From positions 1 to 46,671 of the forward strand of contig JAWLBM010000038.1 in NCBI GenBank assembly GCA_041687675.1: a DNA stretch of 46,671 nucleotides. The letters are read 5' to 3'. Each line of letters opens with the position of its first letter. The first letter of the stretch is position 1. The notes beneath the pieces are model-generated. The model had not been told where the DNA came from and made no database searches. It saw only the letters and a program-made list of their open reading frames with translations. Shown one piece after another: positions 17,200 through 26,063 of this stretch. This stretch comes from JAWLBM01 sp041687675 (lineage in GTDB: Bacteria; Pseudomonadota; Alphaproteobacteria; Rhizobiales; Pleomorphomonadaceae). A program made the position numbers and the translations under genes.

Positions 17200-17991
17200 A
17201 TGTCCGACCTTTCCTTCCTCACCGCCAGCCCGGTCGCCCACCGCGGCTTCCACGACGCCGCCGCCGGGCGGATCGAGAACACGCCGACGGCGATCGCCGC
17301 GGCCGCCGACCGCGGCTTCTCGATCGAGATCGACGTCCACCTCTCCGCCGACGGCAAGGTCTTCGCCTTCCACGACCACACCCTCGATCGGCTGACCGAG
17401 GGCGCCGGCGAGGTATCGGGCAAGACCATGGCCGAGCTGCAGGCGACCCCGTTCAGGTCCACCTCCGACCGCATCCCCCGGCTGGAGGAGGTTCTCGAGA
17501 TCGTCGCCGGCCGGTCGACGCTGGTGATCGAGGTGAAGAGCCGCTTCGCCGGGCTGCAGACGCAGCTGGTCGAGGCCATCGCCGACGTGCTGACCCCCTA
17601 CCGCGGGCCGGTGGCGGTGATGTCCTTCGACCCTCGCATCGTCGCCGACTTCGCCCGGGTCGCCCCGGGCCTCGTCCGCGGCATCGTCGCCGACGACGCG
17701 GCGAGCGAGGCGGACTACGGCCACCTCGACCCGGCCACCCGGCGGGACCTCGCCACCCTCGGCCACCTCTCCTGGTCGCGACCGCAGTTCGTCGCCTACT
17801 GGGTCAAGCTGCTGCCGAACGAGGTCTCCCGGCGGGTACGGCAGGACCTGCGGCTGCCGTTGCTCACCTGGACGGTGCGCACGCCGGAGGATCGCGCCGC
17901 GGCGGGCGCCCATGCCGACCAGATGATCTTCGAGGGATTCGACCCCCGAGGCGTGAGCCGCCCCTCGTCTTCCGGCCTCAATCCCCTATGA
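17200..17991 (+). CDS. Glycerophosphodiester phosphodiesterase family protein
   Basis: This 263-residue cytosolic enzyme has the GDPD TIM-barrel motifs: AHRGFHD with the catalytic histidine, IEIDVHLSADG with metal-binding acids, FHDHTLDRLT with the second histidine, and LVIEVKS. It probably hydrolyses glycerophosphodiesters to glycerol-3-phosphate and an alcohol. The stop codon overlaps the next start (ATGA at 17988-17991), so translation is likely coupled to the COG3146 gene. The ATG at 17200 is the first that keeps the family N-terminus. Confidence 0.9.
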   Translation: MSDLSFLTASPVAHRGFHDAAAGRIENTPTAIAAAADRGFSIEIDVHLSADGKVFAFHDHTLDRLTEGAGEVSGKTMAELQATPFRSTSDRIPRLEEVLEIVAGRSTLVIEVKSRFAGLQTQLVEAIADVLTPYRGPVAVMSFDPRIVADFARVAPGLVRGIVADDAASEADYGHLDPATRRDLATLGHLSWSRPQFVAYWVKLLPNEVSRRVRQDLRLPLLTWTVRTPEDRAAAGAHADQMIFEGFDPRGVSRPSSSGLNPL

Positions 17992-19223
17992 TGTTCGGGG
18001 CCATGACAGAGTTCACCCTCAGGACCGTCTCCTCGATCGGCGAGATACCCCGCGAGCAGTGGGACGCGGTGGCGAACCCGGGCTGGACCGTCGGCCCGCG
18101 GGGCGCCATCTCCCGCTTCGATCCCGCTTTGGAAAATCCGTACAACCCCTTCGTCTCCCACGATTTCCTGAGGGCGCTGGAGGAGAGCGGCTCGGCCGTG
18201 GCGCGGACCGGATGGGCCGGGTCGCACATGGTCGTCGAGGACGCCGGCGGCCGGCTGGTCGGCGCCGTGCCGGCCTATGTGAAGTCGCACTCGATGGGCG
18301 AGTATGTCTTCGACTACGGCTGGGCAGACGCCTGGGAGCGGGCCGGCGGCCGCTACTATCCGAAGCTGCAGGCGAGCGTGCCCTTCACGCCCGTGACCGG
18401 CCCGCGGCTTCTCCTGCGACCCGCCGACGCGGCGGAGATCCGCCCCCTCCTCGCCGACGCGATGAAGGCGGTCGTCCGCCAGATGGGGCTCTCCTCGCTG
18501 CACGTCACCTTCGCCGGCGAGCCGGACGCCGAGGCGCTCCAGGACAAGGGCTTCCTGCTCCGCCTCGACCGCCAGTTCCATTTCCACAACACCGGCTACG
18601 GCTGCTACGAGGACTTCCTCGGCGAGCTCGCCTCGCGCAAGCGCAAGGCCCTGCGCCGGGAGCGCCGGGAGGCGCTGGCGAACGGCATCGAGATCGAATG
18701 GCGGACAGGCAGCGACCTGACCGAGGCCGACCTCGACGCCTTCTTCGCCTTCTACATGGACACCGGCGGGCGCAAGTGGGGCCGCCCCTATCTCACCCGC
18801 CCCTTCTTCTCGCTGGTGCGCGAGACGATGTCGGAGCGGATGCTGCTGGTGGTCGCAAGGCGCGCCGGCCGGCCGATCGCCGGGGCCCTCAACTTCATCG
18901 GCTCGGACGCCCTCTACGGCCGCCACTGGGGCTGCGTGGAGGACCACCCGTTCCTGCACTTCGAGGTCTGCTACCACCAGGCCATCGACTTCGCGATCGA
19001 CAGGGGCCTGAAGGTGGTCGAGGCCGGGGCCCAGGGCGAGCACAAGCTCGCCCGGGGCTACCTGCCGGTCACCACCCGCTCGCTGCACGACATCCCCGAC
19101 CCGGGTTTCCGCCGCGCCGTCGCCGACTATCTGAGGCGGGAGCGGGCGGCGGTGGAGGCGACCGTCGACGCCCTCGCCGACGCCGGCCCGTTCCGCCGAA
19201 GCGGCGACAGCGGCGAGGATTGA
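17988..19223 (+). CDS. COG3146/DUF482 GNAT-fold acyltransferase (FemAB-like)
   Basis: This 411-residue protein matches the COG3146 family, often labelled peptidoglycan biosynthesis protein or GNAT transferase, with a fold like FemAB aminoacyl transferases. Conserved blocks visible are PYNPFVSHDFLRALE, YVFDYGWADA, RKRKALRRERR and EAGAQGEHKLARGY. The biochemical function is unproven. It overlaps the GDPD gene by four bases. An alternative start at 18003 follows a weak GGGG and would be five residues shorter. No membrane segment is seen. Confidence 0.85.
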   Translation: MMFGAMTEFTLRTVSSIGEIPREQWDAVANPGWTVGPRGAISRFDPALENPYNPFVSHDFLRALEESGSAVARTGWAGSHMVVEDAGGRLVGAVPAYVKSHSMGEYVFDYGWADAWERAGGRYYPKLQASVPFTPVTGPRLLLRPADAAEIRPLLADAMKAVVRQMGLSSLHVTFAGEPDAEALQDKGFLLRLDRQFHFHNTGYGCYEDFLGELASRKRKALRRERREALANGIEIEWRTGSDLTEADLDAFFAFYMDTGGRKWGRPYLTRPFFSLVRETMSERMLLVVARRAGRPIAGALNFIGSDALYGRHWGCVEDHPFLHFEVCYHQAIDFAIDRGLKVVEAGAQGEHKLARGYLPVTTRSLHDIPDPGFRRAVADYLRRERAAVEATVDALADAGPFRRSGDSGED

Positions 19224-19276
19224 CGGCGGCCGTCCGCAAAGGCGACAACTCGCCAGCCGACCAACCGGAGAGCGCC

Positions 19277-19705
19277 ATGACGCCCGAATACGATCCCATG
19301 AACGTCTTCGCCCGGATCCTGCGCGGCGAGATCCCGAGCCACCGGGTCTACGAGGACGAGGCGACGGTGGCCTTCATGGACGTGATGCCCCAGGCCGACG
19401 GCCACACTCTGGTGGTGCCGAAGGGGAGCGCCCGCAACATCCTGGACGCCGCTCCGGACCAGCTCGCCGCCACCATCGCCACCACCCAGCGGATCGCCCG
19501 CGCCGTGAAGATCGCCTTCCAGGCCGAGGGGGTTCTGGTCATCCAGTACAACGAGCCGGCAGCCGGCCAGACGGTGTTCCACCTCCACTTCCACGTGGTG
19601 CCCCGCTTCGAGGGCGTTCCCCTGCGCCCGCACACCGGCCGGATGGCCGACCAGGCGCTGCTCGCCGAGCACGCGGCGAGGATCCGCGAGGCGCTGGGCG
19701 TCTGA
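19277..19705 (+). CDS. HIT family nucleotide hydrolase
   Basis: This 142-residue Hint-type protein carries the histidine triad HLHFHVVPR, the N-terminal block FARILRGEIPSHRVYED and the loop PQADGHTLVVPK. The family hydrolyses AMP-linked phosphoramidates and related nucleotides. It follows the COG3146 gene by 53 bp on the same strand. The ATG at 19277 sits after GGAGAGCGCC. It is a conserved neighbour of GDPD and COG3146 genes in Hyphomicrobiales; the physiological substrate is unknown. Confidence 0.92.
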   Translation: MTPEYDPMNVFARILRGEIPSHRVYEDEATVAFMDVMPQADGHTLVVPKGSARNILDAAPDQLAATIATTQRIARAVKIAFQAEGVLVIQYNEPAAGQTVFHLHFHVVPRFEGVPLRPHTGRMADQALLAEHAARIREALGV

Positions 19706-19802
19706 TCCGGGTCCCGCCCGCCGGAGCCGGCGACAGGCCGGGCCGAACCCGATATGGTCGGCGGCGTTTCCAGAGCAACCGCCAGCCACCGGACCGACCC
19801 AC

Positions 19803-22100
19803 TTGGCCAGACGCAGACCGGACAGAGACACCCCGCCGCCTCCCGCCCCGACCCGCGAGGCGATCCTCCGCTTCATCGCCGAGAACCCGGGCCGCGCCAC
19901 CAAGCGCGACATCGCCCGCGCCTTCGACGTGAAGGGCGAGGGCCGGGTGGCGCTGAAGTCGCTGCTCAGGCAACTGGAGGGCGAGGGCCTGGTCGAGCGG
20001 CGGGCCAAGCGCCTGAGCCAGCCGGGCGCCCTTCCCCCGGTGCTGCCCTGCGAGGTCGTGTCCCAGGACGAGGAGGGCGACGTCTACGCCGAGCCCGTCC
20101 AGTGGGACGAGGAGGAGCGCGGCGCGCCGCCGAAGCTGCTCGTGGCCATCCCGAAGCGCCGGCGCGGCCCCGGCGAGCCGGCGCTCGGCATGGGCGACCG
20201 CTTCCTCGGCCGCGTCGTCGACCTGCCGCGCGGCTACGAGCACCTCGCCCGGGCCGCCGTCCGGGTGATGAAGCTCATCGAGCGCAAGCCCGAGGGCATC
20301 ATCGGCCTCGTGCGCCGGTCCGGCGCGGGCATCCGCGTCCTTCCCGTATCCAAGCGGCAGAGCGAGATGATCGTCGACGAGGCCGACCTCGGCGGCGCCG
20401 ACGACGGCGACCTCGTCACCGTGGAGATCCGCTCGCCGGGCGGCCGCCTCGGCCTGCCCCGCGCGCGGGTGCTGGAGACCATCGGGTCGATGCGCTCGGA
20501 GAAGGCGGTCTCGATGATCGCCATCCTCGCCAACGACATCCCGCACGTGTTCCCCGACGCGGTGCTCGAGGAAGCGGCGGCGGCCGCGCCGGCGACGCTG
20601 TCGGCCAAGCGCGAGGACTGGCGCGACCTTCCTCTCCTCACCATCGACCCGGCCGACGCCAAGGACCACGACGACGCCGTGCACGCGGCGCCGGACGAGG
20701 ACCCGGCCAACATCGGCGGCCAGGTGGTAACCGTGGCGATCGCCGACGTCGCCATGTACGTGCGGCCCGGCTCGGCGCTCGACCGGGAGGCGCTGAGGCG
20801 CGGCAACTCCGTCTACTTCCCCGACCGCGTGATCCCGATGCTGCCGGAGCGGATCTCCACCGACCTCTGCTCGCTGAAGGAGGCCGTCGACCGCCCCGCC
20901 CTCGCGGTCCGGATGATCTTCGACGCCGAGGGCCACAAGCGCCGCCACAGCTTCCACCGGGTCATGATGCGCTCGGCGGCCCGCCTCTCCTACCAGCAGG
21001 CGCAGGCGGCGATCGACGGCCGGCCGGACGAGAAGACGGGCCCGATCCTGAAGGACGTCCTCGAGCCGCTCTGGGCCGCCTACCGGGCGCTTCGCCGCGG
21101 CCGCGAGACGCGCGAGCCGCTGGAGCTCGACCTGCCCGAGCGCAAGATCCTGCTGAAGCCGGACGGCACCGTGGACCGCGTCCTCGTGCCCGAGCGCCTC
21201 GACGCCCACAAGCTGATCGAGGAGTTCATGATCCAGGCCAACGTGGCCGCCGCCGAGACGCTGGAGGCGAAGCGCTCGCCCCTCGTCTACCGCGTCCACG
21301 ACGCGCCCTCGCTCGCCAAGCTGGAGAGCCTGCGCGAATTCCTCGCCTCCATGGACCTGAAGCTCGCCAAGCAGGGCAACCTCCGGCCGAGCACCTTCAA
21401 CGCCATCCTCGAGAGGGTCTCCGACACGCAGAACGCCCATCTCGTCAGCGAGGTGGTGCTGCGCTCCCAGAGCCAGGCGGAGTATTCGCCGGTCAACATC
21501 GGCCACTTCGGCCTGAACCTCCGCCGCTACGCCCATTTCACCTCGCCGATCCGACGCTATGCCGACCTGATCGTCCACCGGGCCCTGATCCGCGCCCTCG
21601 GCCTCGGCGACGACGGCCTGCCGGACGGGGCGGAGGAGCGGCTGGACCGCATCGCCGCCGACATCTCCGCCGCCGAGCGGCGGGCGATGGTGGCCGAGCG
21701 CGAGACGGTCGACCGGCTGATCGCCGGCTGGCTCTCCGACCAGATCGGCGCCACCTTCCGCGGCCGCATCGCCGGCGTCACCAAGTCGGGCCTTTTCGTC
21801 AAGCTTCAGGACAGCGGCGCGGACGGCTTCATCCCGATCTCGACCCTCGGGGCCGAGTATTTCGCCTATGACGAGCCGCGGCACGCGCTGGTCGGCTCGG
21901 ACAGCGGCGATACCTACCAGCTCGGCGACCCGGTCGAGGTGCGCCTGGTCGAGGCCGCCCCGGTGGCCGGCGCGCTCCGCTTCGAGATGCTGAGCGACGG
22001 CCGAAAGGGAAAGCCCGTCGCCCGGTCCCGCATGCGCAAGACCGACCGCACGGAGCGCACCCGCGCGCTGGCCGGCCGATCCGGCCGCGGCCGCCGTTAG
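19803..22100 (+). CDS. rnr: Ribonuclease R, 3'-5' exoribonuclease
   Basis: This 765-residue RNB-family exonuclease degrades structured RNA. It has an N-terminal helix-turn-helix-like domain (about 15-65), cold-shock domains, the RNB catalytic core with the acidic cluster DPADAKDHDDAV (Asp282, Asp288, Asp290, Asp291), the block HFTSPIRRYADL, and a C-terminal S1 domain (about 655-730) followed by a basic tail. The best start is a TTG at 19803; no ATG or GTG gives the usual N-terminus. It is the last gene of the forward run that starts with RidA. The 97 bp before it holds no gene. Confidence 0.95.
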   Translation: MARRRPDRDTPPPPAPTREAILRFIAENPGRATKRDIARAFDVKGEGRVALKSLLRQLEGEGLVERRAKRLSQPGALPPVLPCEVVSQDEEGDVYAEPVQWDEEERGAPPKLLVAIPKRRRGPGEPALGMGDRFLGRVVDLPRGYEHLARAAVRVMKLIERKPEGIIGLVRRSGAGIRVLPVSKRQSEMIVDEADLGGADDGDLVTVEIRSPGGRLGLPRARVLETIGSMRSEKAVSMIAILANDIPHVFPDAVLEEAAAAAPATLSAKREDWRDLPLLTIDPADAKDHDDAVHAAPDEDPANIGGQVVTVAIADVAMYVRPGSALDREALRRGNSVYFPDRVIPMLPERISTDLCSLKEAVDRPALAVRMIFDAEGHKRRHSFHRVMMRSAARLSYQQAQAAIDGRPDEKTGPILKDVLEPLWAAYRALRRGRETREPLELDLPERKILLKPDGTVDRVLVPERLDAHKLIEEFMIQANVAAAETLEAKRSPLVYRVHDAPSLAKLESLREFLASMDLKLAKQGNLRPSTFNAILERVSDTQNAHLVSEVVLRSQSQAEYSPVNIGHFGLNLRRYAHFTSPIRRYADLIVHRALIRALGLGDDGLPDGAEERLDRIAADISAAERRAMVAERETVDRLIAGWLSDQIGATFRGRIAGVTKSGLFVKLQDSGADGFIPISTLGAEYFAYDEPRHALVGSDSGDTYQLGDPVEVRLVEAAPVAGALRFEMLSDGRKGKPVARSRMRKTDRTERTRALAGRSGRGRR

Positions 22101-22128
22101 CCGCGCCGGAGTTGGAGACCCCGGTCTC

Positions 22129-22266
22129 TCAGCCGCCGGGCACCGGCATCAGCTACACTTCGCCGACCGCCACGCCGGGCGGCTGGTCCGGCGCGTAGAC
22201 CACCGCGTCGGCGACGTTCTCGGCCCTGAGGCCCGAGGGCTTCGGCTCGTCGAAGAAGGGCGTGTC
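22129..22266 (-). pseudogene. Remnant C-terminus of a short-chain dehydrogenase
   Basis: Read on the minus strand, this stretch gives about 45 codons that resemble the C-terminal end of classical short-chain dehydrogenases of the YdfG type: FFDEPKPSGLRAENVADAVV, then QPPGVAVGEV, a TAG stop (22153-22155), and after it in the same frame LMPVPGG and a TGA. The Rossmann domain and active site are absent. The piece ends abruptly near the stop of the upstream monooxygenase gene. I read it as a decayed tail of a lost gene; the assignment rests on motif recognition over a short length. Confidence 0.55.
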
Positions 22267-22280
22267 ACGGCCGGGCGGCC

Positions 22281-23471
22281 TCACGCGTCCCGCCAGCCCC
22301 AGATCCAGTCCATCCGCGCGACCATCCGGCGCGGGCCGAGGAGGCGCATGCCGAGGTCGCGGGCGGCGGCGGCGGGGCCGGAGAGGTGGTAGACGACGCC
22401 GTTGCGGGCGGCCTCGCGGGCGACGGCGGTGGCCCGGGGCCGGCGCAGGCGCGCGTAGTCGGCGAGCCGGGCCTCCACCGGACGGCCCTCCTCCGCAAGG
22501 ACCCGGGCGAGCACGGCGGCGTCCTCGATCGCCATCGCGCCGCCCTGGGCGACGAAGGGGAGCATCGCGTGGGCGGCGTCGCCGAGGAGCGCGACACGGC
22601 CGCGCGCCCAGGGACCGGCGTCGGGAACTGCGCAGAGCGCCCACTTGCGCCAGCGCGCGGGTGCCTCGACGAGCCGCCGCGCCGGCTCCGGCCAGGCCTC
22701 GAAGCGGCGGCGGATCTCCGCCGGGTCGCCCTCGGCGTCCCAGCCCTCCCCCGTCCATGGCTCGTCGACGGCGGCGACGAGGTTCACCGCCTCGCCGGAC
22801 CGGATCGGATAGTGGACGAGGTGCGCGCCGGCGCCGAGCCAGAGGCCGGTGTTGCGGACGAGGTCCGCCGGGCCGGACCAGTCGGCGGTGGGGAAGGTCG
22901 CGCGCCAGGCGAAGCGCCCGGAATAGGCCGCGGGCGGGCCGCCGAGCACCTCCGTTCGGACGACGGAGCGGACCCCGTCGGCGCCCACCAGCGCCTCCGC
23001 CTCGAGGCGGACGGCCGCGGCGCCCTCGCCTGCCTCGACGACGATGCGCCCGCCCTCCTCCCTCGCACCGGTGAGCGCCGCGCCGCAGAGGAGCGAGACG
23101 CGCGGCTCGGCGAGCGCGGCCTCCTCAAGCACCGCCTGAAGGTCGGCGCGGTGGACGACCAGGAACGGGGCGCCGTGCCGCGCGCGGATGCCGGGGCGGA
23201 GCGGCAGGCGGACGATCTCGCCGCCGTGGGCGGCGCTCAGCACCACGATCGCCTCCGGCTCGACCGCCGGGCCGGCGAGCGCCGCGCCGAGGCCGAGGCC
23301 CTCGAGGATGCGGCTCGCGTTCGGCGAGAGCTGGATGCCGGCGCCGACCTCGCCGAGGCGGGGCGCGCGCTCGAGGACCACGACCTTTCGCCCCCGCCGC
23401 GCCAGCGACAGCGCCGCCACGAGGCCGCCGATGCCGGCCCCGGCCACGACGATCGGACGGTCATCCGCCAC
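22281..23471 (-). CDS. FAD-dependent monooxygenase, salicylate hydroxylase-like
   Basis: This 396-residue flavoprotein monooxygenase has an N-terminal Rossmann motif GAGIGG (about 11-16), a mid-domain GADGVRSVVR (the DG motif) and the second FAD motif GDAAHAMLPFVAQGG. The general sequence is of the class A aromatic hydroxylase group, with salicylate and 6-hydroxynicotinate type enzymes as close relatives. The substrate is not decidable, and no aromatic-degradation genes are nearby. It lies 21 bp behind the CHCC zinc-finger gene on the same strand, a pairing I recall from other Hyphomicrobiales. A short-chain dehydrogenase remnant follows its stop. Confidence 0.87.
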   Translation of the reverse strand: MADDRPIVVAGAGIGGLVAALSLARRGRKVVVLERAPRLGEVGAGIQLSPNASRILEGLGLGAALAGPAVEPEAIVVLSAAHGGEIVRLPLRPGIRARHGAPFLVVHRADLQAVLEEAALAEPRVSLLCGAALTGAREEGGRIVVEAGEGAAAVRLEAEALVGADGVRSVVRTEVLGGPPAAYSGRFAWRATFPTADWSGPADLVRNTGLWLGAGAHLVHYPIRSGEAVNLVAAVDEPWTGEGWDAEGDPAEIRRRFEAWPEPARRLVEAPARWRKWALCAVPDAGPWARGRVALLGDAAHAMLPFVAQGGAMAIEDAAVLARVLAEEGRPVEARLADYARLRRPRATAVAREAARNGVVYHLSGPAAAARDLGMRLLGPRRMVARMDWIWGWRDA

Positions 23472-23492
23472 GGGACGCCCCGGCGGCGCGCG

Positions 23493-23738
23493 TCAGGCGG
23501 GCTCGGGGGCGTAGGCGCACTCGGCCGGCACGGACTGGTTCGGCTTCAGCGACGGGTCGTAGCGGTAGAGGGTGGAGCAGTAGGGGCAGATCTTCTCGCT
23601 GTCCGACCCCATGTCGAGGAACTCGTGCGGGTGGTCGAACGGCGGCCGCGCGCCGATGCACATGAATTCACGCGCGCCGATGCGAACGACGTCGGTGCCG
23701 ATATCGTTGGTGAAGTGCGGAACGACCGGTCCGGCCAT
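23493..23738 (-). CDS. CHCC zinc-finger protein, NDUFS6-like
   Basis: This 81-residue protein holds the zf-CHCC pattern: Cys in EFMCIGARPPFDHPH, a histidine, then CPYC. The family includes the mitochondrial complex I subunit NDUFS6 and its alphaproteobacterial homologues, so it may be an accessory subunit of NADH dehydrogenase, although no nuo genes are near. The ATG at 23738 is preferred over an upstream in-frame TTG at 23765 because AGGTGACC precedes it and the extra residues are not family-like. It is probably co-transcribed with the flavin monooxygenase. Confidence 0.85.
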   Translation of the reverse strand: MAGPVVPHFTNDIGTDVVRIGAREFMCIGARPPFDHPHEFLDMGSDSEKICPYCSTLYRYDPSLKPNQSVPAECAYAPEPA

Positions 23739-23887
23739 GGAGGTCACCTGCTCGAAAAGCCCCAAGGATGGGGCGGACCATACTCATATCGCATGGCCAT
23801 GGGTAGGGCCGATCGCAGCCTGCGGGCTTTCACGCCGGGATCGAAGGCCGTATCGTCCGGCCCGATGCGGCCAGCCTGGAGCAACGT

Positions 23888-24658
23888 ATGCCGAAGTTCT
23901 TCTCCGACGGGCTCGAACTCGCCTACCTCGACGAGGGCGAGGGACGGCCGATCCTTCTGATCCACGGCTTCGCCTCCAACAAGCTGGTCAACTGGACCTA
24001 TCCGAGTTGGGTGGACACGCTGACGCGCGCCGGCCGGCGCGTCGTCGCGATCGACAACCGCGGCCACGGGGACAGCGCCAAGCTCTACGATGCCAAGCAT
24101 TACGGCCTGCCGCTGATGGCCGAGGACGCGCGCCGGCTGCTCGATCATCTCGAGATCGAGCGCGCCGACGTGATGGGCTACTCGATGGGTGCGCGCATCG
24201 CCGCCCTCCTCGCCCTCAACCATCCGCAGCGGGTGCGCTCGCTGATTCTCGGCGGCATGGGCTACTCGCTGGTCACCGGCATGTCCAACGGCGAGCCGAT
24301 CGCCGAGGCGCTGGAGGCCGGCAGCCTCGCCGAGGTGGCGGACCCCACCGGCCGCGCCTTCCGCCAGTTCGCCGAGCAGACCAAGGGCGACCTCCGGGCG
24401 CTCGCCGCCTGCATGCGGGCGATCCGCCGCCCCTTCGGCGAGGAGGAGGTGGCGCGGATCACCGTGCCGACGCTGATCGCCGTCGGCACCCGCGACCTCG
24501 TCGCCGGCCCGGCCGCCGACCTCGCCGCGCTGATGCCGAACGCCCGGGTGCTCGACATCCCCGGCCGCGACCACATGGTCGCGGTGGGCGACCGGGTGTT
24601 CAAGCAGGGCGTGGTGCAGTTCCTCTCCGAGCGGGACGGCGCCGCCGGCGCGGACTGA
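23888..24658 (+). CDS. Alpha/beta fold hydrolase
   Basis: This 256-residue soluble hydrolase has the oxyanion block LLIHGFASNK, nucleophile elbow GYSMGAR, acid in VGTRDLVAG and catalytic histidine in GRDHMVAV. It is of the generic esterase/lactonase type; the substrate is unknown. Its gene ends three bases before the convergent stop of the kinase-USP gene. It is divergent from the zinc-finger gene, with 149 bp between the starts. Confidence 0.88.
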   Translation: MPKFFSDGLELAYLDEGEGRPILLIHGFASNKLVNWTYPSWVDTLTRAGRRVVAIDNRGHGDSAKLYDAKHYGLPLMAEDARRLLDHLEIERADVMGYSMGARIAALLALNHPQRVRSLILGGMGYSLVTGMSNGEPIAEALEAGSLAEVADPTGRAFRQFAEQTKGDLRALAACMRAIRRPFGEEEVARITVPTLIAVGTRDLVAGPAADLAALMPNARVLDIPGRDHMVAVGDRVFKQGVVQFLSERDGAAGAD

Positions 24659-24661
24659 GCC

Positions 24662-26050
24662 TCAGCCGCCGCGCTTGCGGCGCACCACCGTCACCGTGCA
24701 GGGCGCCTCGGCCACCACCGCCGCCGAGACGCTGCCGAGGTGGCGGCGGATCGCCGAGGCTCCGCGCGCGCCCATCACCAGGTGGTCGACCCGATTGAGC
24801 ACGGCGTAGTCGAGGATCGCGCCGGCGACGTCGATCGATTCGATCACGTGGAAGCTCACCGCGGTCTCGGGCAGGTCCAGCGGCCGGGCCCAGTCCTTGA
24901 GCGCGACCAGGCGAGCGACATAGTCGGTGCGCCCGGAGCGGTCGCGACGGTCGGTCTCGCCGACGAGACGGAGCTTCAGGACGGCGAGGCAGGCAAGCCG
25001 CGCGTCGGGCGCGCGGGCGAGGATCCGCGCCACCTCGGCCCGGATCTCCTCGGCAAGGTCGTCGGCGCCGCGGGAGAGGTCGACGGCGACGAGCACCACC
25101 GCCGCCCCGCCCGGGGCCGGGCGCGCCGACGGCTTCGGCGCGCGGCGTCCGGCGATCCAGCCGGCGAGCCGGGCGGCGAGGCTCTCCTCGCGCGCGGTCC
25201 GCTCGGCCCGGGCGGTCAGCGGCACCTGCTCGGGATTGTTGAGGTCGAAGAGCAGTTGGGCGGCGCTCGGATGGCGATCGGCCGGGTTCACCTCCAGGCA
25301 GCGCAGGATCACCTCCTGCAGCCAGCGCGGCGTGCGGGGCGCGAGGGCACGGGGCGGCTTCGGCGCGCGGTAGAGCCGCCGGCGCTGGCCGACGTCCGAG
25401 ACCGGCTCGCCGAAAGGCGGCTCGCCGGTGGCCAGCAGGTAGAGGATGCAGCCGAGGGCGAAGAGGTCGCTCGCCGGATTGCCGCGCTCGCCGAGGATCT
25501 GCTCGGGCGCGATGGTCGCCGCGGAGCCGACGGGCTCGTCCGTCTCCTCGGCGACGAGGTCCGGCAGGTCGGCGTGGCGGGCGATGCCGAAGTCGAGCAG
25601 CACCGCGCCGCGCGCGGCCAGGATGACGTTGGCGGGCTTGAGGTCGTGGTGGACGACGCGCTGGCGGTGCAGGTCGTCGAGCGCCGCGGCCACCCGCGCG
25701 CCGATCAGCGCCACCTCCTCGGGGGGCAGCGGCGCCCGGCGGGCGACCTCGGCGAGCACGTCGCCCTCGACCAGCTCCATCAGGATGTAGGGTTGGTTGC
25801 GCAGGTCGCCGGCGGCGACGAAGCGCGGCACGTGCGGGCCGGCGAGCCGGCGCAGGATCATCTCCTCGGTCTCGTAGGCGACCACGGTGGCGACGTCGAG
25901 GCCGCCGCCGACGATCGGGATCTTCATCGCCAGCGGCCCCGCGTGGCGCGGATGGCGCACGCGCCAGATCGCCCCCATGCCGCCGAGAGCAATCCGCTGT
26001 TCAAGCGTGAAGCCGTCGATCACGGTCCCCGCGGCGAGCGGCCCGGCCAT
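24662..26050 (-). CDS. Ser/Thr protein kinase fused to a universal stress protein domain
   Basis: This 462-residue protein has a Hanks-type kinase domain (about 8-275) with a glycine loop ALGGMGAIW, ATP-lysine Lys43, catalytic loop HHDLKPANV (Asp136), DFG at 153-155 and APEQ. The catalytic Asp is preceded by His, not Arg, so it is a non-RD kinase that may not need activation-loop phosphorylation. A linker leads to a UspA-type domain (about 318-458) ending in MGARGAS and APCTVTVVRR, the usual ATP-binding signature region. No membrane segment is present, so this is a cytosolic kinase. It lies 13 bp behind a metallophosphoesterase gene; the two could form a kinase-phosphatase pair, which is inference. 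Confidence 0.9.
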   Translation of the reverse strand: MAGPLAAGTVIDGFTLEQRIALGGMGAIWRVRHPRHAGPLAMKIPIVGGGLDVATVVAYETEEMILRRLAGPHVPRFVAAGDLRNQPYILMELVEGDVLAEVARRAPLPPEEVALIGARVAAALDDLHRQRVVHHDLKPANVILAARGAVLLDFGIARHADLPDLVAEETDEPVGSAATIAPEQILGERGNPASDLFALGCILYLLATGEPPFGEPVSDVGQRRRLYRAPKPPRALAPRTPRWLQEVILRCLEVNPADRHPSAAQLLFDLNNPEQVPLTARAERTAREESLAARLAGWIAGRRAPKPSARPAPGGAAVVLVAVDLSRGADDLAEEIRAEVARILARAPDARLACLAVLKLRLVGETDRRDRSGRTDYVARLVALKDWARPLDLPETAVSFHVIESIDVAGAILDYAVLNRVDHLVMGARGASAIRRHLGSVSAAVVAEAPCTVTVVRRKRGG

Positions 26051-26063
26051 GGTTCCTCCCCCG

